From Gnetum montanum (taxonomy: Eukaryota; Streptophyta; Gnetopsida; Gnetales; Gnetaceae), in assembly GCA_015680685.1 (NCBI GenBank), contig MNCI01027444.1:418004-482003 (forward strand): a stretch of DNA of 64,000 nt, in the 5' to 3' direction. Position numbers and translations under genes: made by a program. The notes under the pieces are model-generated. The model saw only the letters and a list, made by a program, of their open reading frames with translations, ran no database searches and had not been told where the DNA came from. Below are positions 12,907 through 24,860 of this stretch, piece by piece (positions within the stretch are counted from its first letter, which is position 1; every line of letters begins with the position of its first letter).

Positions 12907-13012
12907 TGGTGCTAGTTATCTATATTAGTTATATTATACATGTTTACTATAAAGGAATTAATGATAAATATTTCAGAAGCTCTTAGCTCATGCACACCAT
13001 AAACCAAGAACA

Positions 13013-15462
13013 ATGTCTCTCTCACACAGAAGTGACAATGCATGGTATAGTGAATGCATTCATTAGAGAACTAACAAGATATATGATGAATAATATTGGA
13101 GTGATCAACCTTATGCAGGGGTTTCTTATGATCATGACCATCCTAATGACACTCAAATACTACATTCACCTAAGGTAGACAATCTTGGAGAAGATGACAT
13201 AAGTCCTGAACTAAGGAAGGCCTCCTCAAAACCCAGAAATAATGAATCAAGGGATACTGAAGAACATCATAGCAGCCATGGAAATTCTTCTAGTTCCTCA
13301 TCTTCCTCTTCCCCTTTAATGTCTAGATCTAACAAAGATGAATGTAGGTATAGAGATAATACTCCACTAAAGGGTTAGGCTAAAAATCAAAATCAAACCC
13401 ACGAGAAAGATCAAAGATAGCATCTTCATGATCAAATGAATAACGATAGACATTTTCCTCACAATTTGTTTGATGATGATGAACCCTTGTTGGCCACTAA
13501 GAGCCTAATGCATATCATAGAGGCCATTAAGATATCTCATAAGCATCAGAAAAAGAGTTGAGTACCTAATCTTGACATGAATAATATTCCTAGATTTATT
13601 GAAGTCTATGATTTAGATCCACAACAGCATTTACAAGCATTCCATGATGCCTGTGCTTAGTACAACATTGAAAGTGGATGGAAAAAGCTTAAGCTTTTTC
13701 CTAGGACACTAGTTGATAGAGCCTAAGTGTGGTATTAATTGTTGAAACCACATTCAATCTTCTGATGGTCTACAATGTTGTACCTTTTTAACGTAAGATA
13801 CCAAACCTATAAAAGAGTGTCCAACTTGAGCAGACAAATCCAAGAGTGGAAACAAGAATAACATGAACCCTTGTACATGGCCTTAGATAGATATTATGCC
13901 TTATTAAATCAATGCCCATGCCATGGTTTCTTTGAGGAAGAGAAACTTTAGCACATCATAGATGGGCTTCGTAGTGAAATGAGGGTGATCCTTGAGATGT
14001 ATGCCCTAGGGGAACTACATGAGCTCCAAGCTCATCAAATCAAAGGGATCATAGAGTGCATGGCAAAATAAGAAGGAGAAATGTGTAAATGGGAGAATGT
14101 CAAAAAACATCAATGGGATCCAAATCTTCAATCGAAGGAGATCCAAATTTATGGTAAGGAAAATGAAACTACCTTTGATAAGGTGATCCTAGAACAAACT
14201 TTGCCAAAAAAGGAGTCTCTAGAATAGGATCTCTAAATGGATAAATGAAAATGTAATAAATCTTGTTAAAAAAGTTGTGGAGAAGATCATGCAACACCAA
14301 CCAAGCGATCACAATCAACAAAGGAAACAAAACCAAGAAATAGTTAGGAACACTTTTCAGTAGATGAGAAAAGTGGTTGACGAAAGTGAGGCTAAAGACT
14401 CCACCACAGATGAAGATGATGGATGTGTCCTATGCATATATGAACATCCAAAGGGCCAATTCCTTGTATTGTTGCATCTACAAGAGTATTGGGCTGGTGC
14501 CTTAAATCTAAATTTTTTGCAAAAGCACATGCCTAGGAGACTTCCTCTCCCACAAGATAATTTTAGATAGTCCTACAACTAATTGTACCATCCTATCGAG
14601 ACTTATTACCAACCTCAACATCCTCAATCATAGTGGCAACAACCATAGTCATGGGAAGGCCACCACCAAATCAACCATACCTACCGAAAATGCATGGCTA
14701 TTATGTTTAACATCCTATTTCTCCAACTAGTTCAGCATCCTCCATTTCAAATCATTACTATCACTCTCTCGAGTACCATCAATACATGACATCCCGTAAA
14801 GGATCACTAGCTTGTGCTTCTTACCATCCAACTCACCCTTGATATTCTCATAATCCACCTCCTTATATGCCACCACCAAGGACACAAGAAGGGTTAGCAC
14901 CCCCAATATCAACAAACAAGTCCACTTGTGCTACAAATGTGTAAATACATGCTAATACTAGTGGGTTCCAACCACAACGTTGAAAGCGCCCCTTCTAGGG
15001 GAAGGGTCGTAAGTTGAAGAAACCCATGTGTGAACTCACTACATCATTTGAGCCAGCATAGGGCCAACCTGGTGCACCACCTTCCTCATCTACACCAACA
15101 TTTTCCAACTATACACAAGGGCCATCATTTGTTTGTACTTAAATCCCACATCCAACCAATGAATCTACAAATGTGAGGAGACAAATGAATCCATGCATAG
15201 AATCTCATGCTCAAGGGTGCAATAGTGGGCTAGTCATCCATAATGTTAACACACTTCATATCCTAGCCCACCCTACATATAATAATTAGGTGTGTGACCA
15301 ACAATTCTTCTACCCAGCCACCACATCAACAATAGACACCCAGTGGCTGGGGCATGAAGGGTTTCCAACATTTCATACATGCATGGATCCTTTTCATCGA
15401 CTTATTAATCCTAGCCATGAACAAATGTTTAGTTGTAGGGGTTATCCCCCATTCTAGTCTTT
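13013..15462 (+). pseudogene. gag B (Ty3/gypsy capsid protein), degenerate
   Basis: The frame opens MSLSHRSDNA and runs through an acidic Ser-rich segment (SSSSSSSSPL) to the capsid domain at about 13560-14060: NIPRFIEVYDLDPQQHLQAF, KKLKLFPRTL, then HEPLYMALDRYYALLNQCPC, then IIDGLRSEMRVILEMY. A conserved CxYxHPKG motif (CIYEHPKGQ) follows near 14435, then a Gln/Pro/Tyr-rich tail ending near the MFSCRGYPP segment. There is no canonical CCHC zinc knuckle and no protease. Stops are mostly TAA/TAG at former Gln codons. The copy is parallel to gag A and to the minus-strand gags at 33724-35675 and 40660-51487. Confidence 0.75.
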
Positions 15463-17390
15463 ATAATTTTTAAGTGTCTTTTATCTTTTTGTTTTACAAT
15501 TTTTTATCATTTTCCTAGTCTTTCTAGTTTTTTTACATTTTCTAGTTGTTATTTTAATTTTCCTTGTATGTAATCTTGCTATTGATAATGTTTCCCATTG
15601 AGGTGAGGGTTTTTCTCTATGTTGTCAAATCTTAAGGGACTAATTATTTGGACATTGTGGCCATGACATCCATTCACCCATTCCATTAATAAGAGGTTCC
15701 TACTCTGGTCATAATGGTAATCTCTTTCATCATCCAAACTCTAAATAACTTCATAACCATTATGTTTGGATGGAAGAGTGAAAAAACAAGATAGAATGTA
15801 AAGGGTAAGACATCAAGGGAATTTGTGGATTCTCTTTGGCTACTTCTTTATATTCTATCATGTTGCTGAGGTTTTAACCATATCCTTGTAGATCTAACAA
15901 AGCTAAGGAGTAAGAGAAACTTTAATTAACACTGAATAAACTTCTATGGGTCCCACTAGAAAGACATGCACCCATGCCTGAAGGTTGGTGACTTCTCAGA
16001 AACATAAAAAAATAGTGTGCTATAATAACACTCCTCCCTTGGATAAAATGCAAAGTGTTGCTACTCCTTGCAACTTTGATATTCTTATGCTTATTTTTCG
16101 ATGGGATGAAATAATGTGGTGTCATTGAATGTGGTATGGACTTGGTTTGGATCTTGGAAGGAAGGAGACATGGTTATCTAACCATTAATAACACATAAGG
16201 TTTCATTATGATCATGGTATGACACCTCATGTCCCAATTTCTGCTATCCCTTCTTCAACCCATTCCATCTCATTGTTTGAATGTTCATATCTTGTGGTTT
16301 TGTGTAACATAGAGTAATGATCTCAATTTGGTGGTTTTAACATGTGTGTTTTGTTTCATAGGTATGCATTACATTCAACTCCTCTAGTGCCTATGGACAT
16401 TTTAGGCATGGTTATGCAAGGGCATCATAGGCTAGAGCCTACTTTGGGGAGTACCCACTTGTGTAACTTTTGTGATTTGTTCTTGTCTAACATGACCACA
16501 TCATTTTTCTCCTTCCATGAATTTCAATTGTTATATTTTATTGTTTCCCTTATCATGAATATACTTTGTTCCATAATCAACCTTTCAATGCCTTTTTCTT
16601 TCTCATTCCATTACTTTTTCCATTCAAGACTTTACCTTATCCTATCTTCGATATCTCTAATGCATTTTTTCACTTACCCAAACTACAAAATTTAACTTTC
16701 AACCTTCTAATCCAACGAGCTTTAGTTGGCATGTCCTTTGGCATCCCAAAAACCAAAATTTTTGGACCTCGACATCATGTACCCAACATTAGGTCTAACC
16801 TGACATCGCATCCTCGACATTATGTGCTGGACATTAGGTCTTAAAAAAGGTATATATAGTTAGCCCCGCAAAACATGAACTTCATTTATCTCATTTTCTA
16901 TTAGGGGAGTTGTTGTAATTTTTCTCGTGACTTAGAGCTCTACATCTCCATCTTCCACTTGTGACATATAGCTCTTTAACATTACAATTTCCATACTATT
17001 TAAATCTATCTAAACTCAGAGTGTTCAACTTAGTCATGGGGGCTGCATGCATGCAAACCTTGCACCAATTTGTTAAAGTTTCTATCACCTGGAAGGTATT
17101 CTAAGGGTAATAATGTTAAAACAATAGGACTTATAATGACAAATCATTAATGATAGTATCACACTACCAGTTTTTGTAACCCTTAGGTCTAAAACCTTTA
17201 TTTTAAGCCACATATAATGAAAAAGAAACTAGTTGCAATGGGCTGTAGAAGAGATATACATCTTTTGGGGATTTTTCTTGAAAATTTTCATAACCTTGCA
17301 ATCATATGCATTATGAGCTAACTAAGGTTCTGAGTTGATAGATGATAATAAACATCACCTTGGTAATACTTGGTTTTTGTTTGATTATAG
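15463..17390 (+). other. Spacer between gag B and ORF2 copy 1
   Basis: This is conserved non-coding sequence (matches 10861-12050 and, inverted, 30156-32230). It carries a TATA-like site near 16850 and ends in a pyrimidine-rich stretch and TAG immediately before the ORF2 ATG at 17391. No gene is visible in it. Confidence 0.6.
16780..16875 (+). promoter_or_regulatory. Internal promoter-like segment upstream of ORF2
   Basis: GGTATATATAGTTAGCC (16849-16865) lies about 540 bp before the ORF2 ATG. The inverted copy in Insertion II has GCATATATAGG at the matching place (complement of about 30707-30717). Upstream of both are CATCATGTACCCAACATTA-like words shared with the LTR U3 at 12065. This suggests an LTR-derived second promoter or leader for ORF2; transcription is not shown. 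Confidence 0.4.
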
Positions 17391-20149
17391 ATGACCCCAA
17401 AAAGAGGTTCTCAGGTTGAACCCTCACACAAAGTCACTAAGCATCCACATGGTGGCCACATCTAGCAAGAAGAACAAGTAGAACATTCTGAATAGGAGGC
17501 CCAATCTTTCAGTATCCACTAAGAGGCCTCTACTACTAGGCAATCAGCCCAAGGTGAGGTGGTAGAAGTACTAGCACTTGAATAGGGATAACGTCTCACG
17601 TTGCCTCTTGATTGCCTTGATGCCATCCTAAAAAAGTCCACATTGGCCATGGTCATTATGGAAATGAACTTGAAACCACTTGTCAAATTCACTTTTGAAG
17701 TAGTGTGGACACAACTCAAAGTGTCCCCATTATGGTCAATCTTGTATGATAGTGGTGAATGGTACCTAGAGGAAGTCTATCAATTCTGGCATAATAAGGA
17801 CAAAGGTACCACTATGAATATTTGTGGGGTGAATGTCTCTTACGTAGTCAAAAATATAGTTGTAGCTCTCAACTTGCCCAATGAAGGGACCAAAGTTGCT
17901 CACCTATCTACTAGATTCAACCTCAAAATGAAGAGACTATGGTTGAACAGGTGTATGGCAAAGAAGATAAATCATATCATGAGATGACCTTGGAAGAAGG
18001 AACTTGCTTCAAGATCGGGACATACCACCTCTTCCCCACCAAAGGGCATAATCACATTTCCACTTATGCGGCTAGAGGAAGTGACATTCTAATGGGAAAA
18101 TTTTCAGTTAACCTTCCTCAATACTATTTCATAGAAATCCAATGGTGGTTTGAAGAAATAAAATTAGGGAGACCAACACTTCTATTTCCCTATTTGATTA
18201 GAAAGTTGTGCAAGTGTGTAGGAATTTGAGGATATACCAATGATATCCTTCAAAATGCTCAACACATCTCCTTTACAAAGCTCCTTAAAATTGTAGCATC
18301 AAGAAAAGAGTCTAGTGAGGAGCAAGAAGTTGAAAAAGAGGTAGAACCAATAATGAAAACACAACAAGAGCTAGAGTAGCACCCATAAGCACAAGCTCCA
18401 CCATCACCATTGTAATATTATGGACTATTGATGAGCCACATGCAAAGAATTGTTGAGACTATTAACTAGGGGAGTAGGGATGAGGCTAACGTCTTCCAAG
18501 TTATGGACAATGCTGTGTGACCCATCATATCAATAGATCCAACAAGGGAAAAGATCTTAATTCAATCAGAAGGAGGGGGATTCCAATGGTCATGCTAGAT
18601 CTCTAAGAATGCTGCATCCTTTTAGGTCACTTTGGAGACTGGAGAAGGCACCATAGTTGTAGTGCTACAATACAAGGCTACAGTAGGAGTAATAGAGGTG
18701 ATCATTGATCACATCAAGGAATCATTCAATGTTTTTGTTGTGCCTCTAATTGATCTAGCAAGGACAAGAGATGCATAAATGCTAGCTAAGACCTCAATGA
18801 ATCCTATAGTGCATGAGGATGTACTTGATTATTTGCTACAGATGGATCAAGTGATGACCACTCTATTCAACATCCCCAACAATGTCATTGTGGTACAATC
18901 AGACCTCATCACTACAAAAGGGAAGTTGATCATGGTTAAGGTCAGGGTAGAGTATGTAGAAGCTGAGGTGCAAAGATTACAAGAAGAGCTAGCTACCCTA
19001 TGTATTGAATGATGGTATCCTACTTGTTTCATTACACTAGACCAACTAAATTCTTTTTAGATGTAGGAGCTTACTAAGCTAAGAAAGGAGAGAGCATATG
19101 CAGAGCAAGAAAAGAAGATGGTGGTTTGGAATGCCTTCATTGTAGATGTGCAAACTCATGTGCATAAGAAGGCATTGACCACTATTTAATAAGAAAATAA
19201 GTAGCTTGCTAAAGAGAATGCCCAGTTGACCATAGTGGAAAAGCAAAAGAACATATTAGAAGAGAGTGTCCACTAGTTGAGGAAACAACTAGTAAGGATC
19301 AACTAGGATATGAGTTGATTGGCCCAAGAAAATAGAACCCTTATCATGGAGGAGGTACATTGCATTTGACAAAAGGTAGCAATCGAGATTAGTGCATGAA
19401 AGAATGAGGCAAAAAAACATGAAAAGTTAAAAGAACACTTCTAGGACTAGATTGGCATGTACAAGGAAATTAATGAGAAGGAAATCAAGATGGCCAAGGC
19501 TCACATCAACTCCTTGGCAGTACAAAATTCTGAATGGTAGGCCATTTTGGATAGTTATGCCATAGTCCACCAAGAAAAAGTTAAAAATAAGATCCTTTAG
19601 ATAGAAGATTTATAAGAATACATGGCATTGGCTAACCTTAGATATGCCAACCTTGCCATGTTAGTAGCACATCATCCCAAAAGCAAGTTGGAGAAGTAAT
19701 TGGCAACCACCTATGCACTTTATGAAAAAGAGTTTGTAGATCAGAAGGATGCTTTGTAAAAGTTATAAGTGACAAACTTAGAATTAGAGGTGGTCAAATC
19801 TAGCTACCAAGGATAGAAAGATGTAGCCTCGAAGGTAGCTTGAAGATTGATAGACTATCATGACCTAAAGGATAAAGCTAGGGCCCTCAAGGAAGAATGA
19901 AAATAGTTCATGGCTTGGTATGTCAAGACAAATCAAATGTTTCCACAAATTCCATGTCCTTGGGATGTACCAGTTTCATCACACATCGACATAGTAGCTT
20001 AGACGGTGCATGACCGAAGGAAGGAAGAGGAAAAATTGCAATCCTTACTCAATTGTTATAAATTTTAGTGGCCTAATGACAAAGGGAAGTGACCAATGGA
20101 AGAGCCATCACCTCTAGGAACTACATGAGCCTCCTAGTCTTGTTTTGTA
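17391..20149 (+). pseudogene. ORF2 copy 1: envelope-position protein with plant-transposon-type domain and long coiled coil
   Basis: This is a roughly 910-codon frame starting MTPKRGSQ right after TTTGATTATAG. Residues about 70-280 form a globular domain with landmarks GEWYLEEVYQFWHNKDKG, INICGVNVSY-like TMNICGVNVSYVV, TCFKIGTYHLFPTKGHN, ILMGKFSVNLPQYY and LLFPYLIRKLCKCVG. The pattern resembles the 'putative plant transposon protein' (Transposase_32) or Athila ORF families, from memory and not by search. The rest (from about 18900) is charged heptad sequence, for example VEAEVQRLQEELATL and LRKERAYAEQEKKM, expected to form a coiled coil. No signal peptide, membrane segment or catalytic motif is seen. 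There is one frameshift near 17940 and many stops. Function unknown. Confidence 0.6.
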
Positions 20150-20546
20150 ATAATGTGTTCCATTTTTGTACTACATCACTAGGGCATGGAAAGAATTAGT
20201 TTTCATAAGAAACTTGTGACCAGATACCTTGGCCATGATAATTGTAAGAACATTAAAAACCATAAGTGTTATACTAAAAAATTAATCGTGGCAATGCCAG
20301 ATACCTTAATTTTTCATCCAAGGGACCATAACCATTATAATAAGCCATAAATACGAAAAAAGGAACCAATTGCAAAGGGTCATAAAGGAAGATAAACAAT
20401 TTTTGGGGATTTTTCCTAAAAATTTTTCTAACTCTGCAATCATATAAATTAAAGAATTTAATGAAACTAAGGTCATGATTATGGTATACATTTGTTAATG
20501 GTAAATATCAACACATTAATAACACTTGATGTTTTCTTGATTATAG

Positions 20547-23293
20547 ATGGTCCCAAAAAGAGGAGCACAGGGAGAACCTTTATAGAGAGTGCCCAAATGC
20601 CCAAGAGGTGGTAAGGGACAGTAGGGTGAGATGGTAGAGCATGAATAATAGGAAGTCCAATCTTTCAACATCCATTAAGAGGCTCCTATTACTGAATAAT
20701 TTGTCTAAGGAGAGGCCATAGAACCACCAGCTTCCATGCAGGGAAAATGTCTTATGTTTCCCCCTAAACATCTTATGGCCATCTAAGAAAAGTCCACATT
20801 GACTACGATCATCATGGAGATGAACTTTGGTTCATTCATGGAATTTTCCCTAGAAGTAGTTCAAACAAAACTCCAGGCATTGCCACTATGGCCTATTCTC
20901 TTAGATAGTGGTGACTAGTACCTTCGCGAGACCAAAAACGTTTGGCACAACAAAGACAATGGCACCACCATTAACATTTTTGGAGTCAATGTCTCATTCT
21001 CAGTTAAGGTAATTACAACAACTCTTAATTTTCTAGACAAAGGGGCTAAGGTAGCCCATCTAACCACTAGGTGTGACCCCAACACTAGGAAGCTGTAGCT
21101 AAAATAGGCATATAGCAAGGAGGATAAAATGTATAATGAATTAACTCTAGAGGAAAGGACATACTTCAAGACTAGAACATATCATCTGTTCCCAATCAAA
21201 GGACTTAATAGAATCTCAACATATGTGGCTAGGGGAAGTGCTATCTTAATGGGCAAATACATGGTCAATCTTCTTCAATTCTATTTCACAGAAATTTAGA
21301 GGTGGTTCACGGAGAAGAAAATAGAATAGCCAACACTCTGATTCCCTTGCCTAATTAGAAAGCTATGCAAGCATGCTGGAATCCTAAGATACACCAACGA
21401 TGTTCCTAGGAAGGCTTAGAATGTTTCCTTCATTGAATTATTCAAACTTGTAGAACGAACGAAAGACCTTGGTGAAGAACAAGAATTGGAGAAGGAAGCA
21501 AAACCATAAATAGAATTGCAACATGATCCTAAATAACACCCTAAAACATAAGCTTTGCCATTGCCACCACTGCAAGATTATAGATCCTTAATGAGCCATC
21601 TCTAGAAAATTGTTGAAGCTATTAGTTGGGGAAGAAAAGATGAGTCAAATATTTTTAAAGTAATAAATGATGTTGTATAGCCCACCATTTCAACCAACTC
21701 AACAAGTGGGCTAATTTCACTACAATTATAATAGAAATCCTAGTGGTCTAGGAAAATATTTAGAAATGCCACATCCTTTTAAGTAATGCTCAAGATAGGA
21801 GAAGGTGCCATAGTCATGGTAATGCAACATTAGGATGTGGCAAGTGTAGTAGAAGTAATAATGGATCATATCAAGGTATCATTCAATGTGCCTATCATGT
21901 CCCTAGTAGATTTGATGAAGACCAAAGATGCTCAAATGCTTATTAGAACTTTGATGGCTCTTGTGGCACATGAGGATGTGTTAGATGGGCTATTGTAGAT
22001 AGGGCAAGTGATGACTACTTTATTTGACATCCCTATTGATGTCACTATGGCATAGTAAAACCTCATAGTTACCAAGAGGAAATTAGTCATGGTAGAGACT
22101 AGGGTGGAGCATGCAAAAGCAAAAGTGCATAGGTTGCAACAAGGGTTTTCCACCTTGATAGCAGACCAATGGTGCCCTACCTAGTTTGTTGTGCCTAACT
22201 AGCTGAAAAAATTTAGGATAAAGCTACTAGCCAAGCTAATTGAGGAGAACAAAGTTGTAGAGCAACAAAAGGAAAAGGTGGTTTGGAATGCCTCTATAGC
22301 AAAAGCATAGGCCTAAGCCCACAAAAGGCACTGATCACTGTGCAAGAAGATAACAAGTAGCTCACCACAAAAAATTTAAGGTTGACTGCAATTGAAAAGA
22401 AAAAGAATATTTTAGATGAAAGTGTCCATCAGTTGTAAGAACAACTAGTGAGGGTCAACTAGGATATCAATAAATTGGCCAGGAAAAGTAGAACCATCTC
22501 AATGAAGGAGGTGTACACCATTCAACAGAAGTTAGCAATTGAAATCAGTGCATGGAAAAATGAGACCAAGAAACATTAAAAGCTAAAAAAGCAATTTTGT
22601 AACCAAGTAGGCATGCATAAGCAAATAAATGAAAAGGAAATCTAGATGGCTAAAGCCAGCATTGGAGCCATGTCAGCATGAAATCCTGATTGGCAACCCA
22701 TCTTGAATAGCTATGCTTTGGTCCATAAGGTAGAAGTGAAAAATAAAGACCTACAGCTTGAGGATTTGAAAGAGTACATGGCATTGGCTAATCTTAGATA
22801 TGCCAACCTTTCCATGTTAATAGTAGGCCAACCTAGTAGTGAGCTAGAGAAGTAGGTAGAAACCACATATGCATTATATGAAAAGAGTTTGCAAATAGAA
22901 AATATGCTTTACAAAAGCTTCATGTAGCAAACTTAGAATTGAAGGTGGTTAAAGCTAGATAACATGGACAAAGGGATGTCACCTCAAACATAGCTAGAAG
23001 ATTAAGAAATTATCAAGAATTAAGAGAAAAAGCTAGGGCCTTTGAGGAAGAACAACAATAGTTTGCAACTTGGTATGTGAAGGCCAACAAAATGTTTCCG
23101 TAGCTACTATGCAGTGCTAACACACATCGATTTAGAAACTTGGATGGTACATGAACCAAGGATGGAAGAGGAGAAGTTGTAGGAATTGCTTGATCACTTC
23201 GAATTTCACAAGCTTGGCAACAAAGACAAGTGCTCGATGGAAAATCCATTGCCTTCAGGAACCACATCAGCTTCCTTGAGTTGTGTCTTATAA
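20547..23293 (+). pseudogene. ORF2 copy 2, tandem duplicate of copy 1
   Basis: The copy starts MVPKRGAQ directly after TTTTCTTGATTATAG and ends ASLSCVL at a TAA (23291-23293), which defines the natural C-terminus of the family. It repeats the domain landmarks ITINIFGVNVSF-like INIFGVNVSFSVK, YFKTRTYHLFPIKGLN, ILMGKYMVNLLQFYF and FPCLIRKLCKHAGI. It keeps the frame across the site where copy 1 is shifted. The duplication includes about 290 bp of leader (20250-20546 resembles 17100-17390), so each copy has its own acceptor-like site. It is interrupted by many stops, so it is not a working gene. Two ORF2 copies in a row are not seen in the other elements here. Confidence 0.6.
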
Positions 23294-23456
23294 TTTTGTA
23301 TCCAATTTTTGTAAAGCACCATTGTAGCATGTATACGTCCATTTGTTTGTTTGTCTAAGTTAGTCAATAATTTCATACCTTTTCATCAATTTTTGTAAAG
23401 AACTTGTTTCTTGTTTTTGTAAAATCTAGAACAATTTTCATTCAGTCATGGAGGTA

Positions 23457-24293
23457 TATCGAGGCTCCAATATCGGTTACATAATATTGGATCCCAAGAA
23501 ACAATGTTGGATATCCAACATCATCTCTTCTGTGCTAACTTATAAATACAACACTTGGGTGCATGGTTGGAACATAGTTTTTTCTTAGTTTTTGATAATC
23601 TTTCTTAGATTTTTGCAATCAAGTTTTGTTATTCCCAGTGCATGCCCACAGTGTGATGTTTGTAATCGTACAACACCTTTGTTTGAGTGTGATGTACTTG
23701 GACATGTTACATGACTGAAAATAAAGATTGAGATTACTTCCATCATTACTGCAATCACTTAGATTTATTATTACTTTAATTATTTACTTATTTTTATTTT
23801 CTTTAGTTAATGTTTAAATTTATTACTATTTACTATTCTTGTCATTAAGCAAAATGAGTACGACTTAATCATGACTTCTTAAGTATAAGTACTTGGTAAT
23901 CTAGTAATGTATGATTTGGCATAGCTAGTGATGTATGCTTGGAAATCCCAGTGGTAGTTACATGAAGTCCAAGGCATGTACGGATGATTAGGAATGGATA
24001 CTCATCACACGTAGGCTAGTTTAGATTTTACTTTCCATTGTTCATTGGCTTAATTAATTTATCTCTTTATTGTCATTAGGAGTGGCATAGGATTAGACAA
24101 CATAATATACCTTACTTTGGACTAAACCATATGTGACAAAGCTACCACTAGTCCAAGTGGGAAGATAGAGAACTATGATTAAAGCATAGTGATCTAGATG
24201 CCACAACTAGTCCCATTCATGAAATTCAATTAGATCGTGCATGAACACTTATGATTCTTATGGTTGGATGTAATGGTACCTCGCGACTCATCA
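23457..24293 (+). repeat. LTR C (3' LTR of Insertion III)
   Basis: The block is preceded by a purine-rich CATGGAGG (23449-23454 area), the family's polypurine tract position. It begins TATCGAGG (TG changed to TA), has TATAAATAC near 23540 and AATAAAG near 23720, and ends CTCATCA, followed by the CCATT duplication. It aligns with LTR B from 12060 to 12886. Confidence 0.75.
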
Positions 24294-24298
24294 CCATT

Positions 24299-24860
24299 AG
24301 TAAAATATGCTCTCTTCACCTTGGTGAGGGCATTGTAATCCTTGCAGTCCACTCTATAGCATCACTAGACCCATTCTTTTTTGGCCTCTAGGTTCGCTTG
24401 AGTAGATATCTCCACTAGATTTACTCCAATGTTGGACAATCCTAGGGATTATATGATGGCCTCAACTAAGTAGGAGATGGTAATATCTTTTATCTTTATA
24501 GTTGCATCTCCTTGTTCATTATTCTAGAAGAGGTAGATTTCCCCCATGTACCATTCTCCACTATTGGAGAAAATGAACCATAGTGGAAACCCTTGAAGTC
24601 ATGTTAAAATATCTTTTGGTGCAAGCTCCAGGAATTGTTCAAAATTTAACTCTTACAAGATGAAGCTTTGAATCTCCTTGATCTAGGTCTTCTCTAGGAA
24701 ATCTTTGATAAGTTTGACCTATACATTAGGTCTCAGCCTTGGAACTTCATCCTGCTTGGATAACCTTATTTTTGCTGTAGGAACCTGTCAAATAGATTCC
24801 ACCTTGGGTTCCTCCTATAGGGGCCTAGTAGCATGAATAGTCTTAGTTGCTTACTAGAAA
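24299..24860 (-). pseudogene. ORF2 N-terminal fragment of Host
   Basis: On the minus strand this reads FPLWFIFSNSGEWYMGEIYL followed by TIKIKDITISYLVEA, matching SPLWSILYDSGEWYLEEVYQ and TMNICGVNVSYVV in copy 1. Its 3' end is cut by Insertion III, and the frame resumes at 8206 on the other side. It has several stops and an internal deletion relative to the other copies. Confidence 0.65.

Larger units (their letters stand above)
8212..24293 (+). mobile_element. Insertion III: three-LTR composite gypsy element, gag plus two ORF2 copies, no pol
   Basis: The block is flanked by perfect CCATT repeats (8207-8211 and 24294-24298), begins TGATGAG and ends CTCATCA, a 7-bp terminal inverted repeat. 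Inside, in order: truncated LTR A, gag A, spacer, LTR B with primer site, gag B, spacer with TATA-like site, ORF2 copy 1, ORF2 copy 2, LTR C. No protease, RT, RNase H or integrase remnant was found, so it must have depended on a relative such as Host. It lies inside Host ORF2 in the opposite direction. Three LTRs between one pair of target repeats fit recombination between related elements before or after insertion. Confidence 0.75.

Noticed and set aside
17391-23293. ORF2 as a viral envelope protein
   Set aside because: I find no signal peptide, transmembrane segment or cleavage motif; only its position after integrase is envelope-like.
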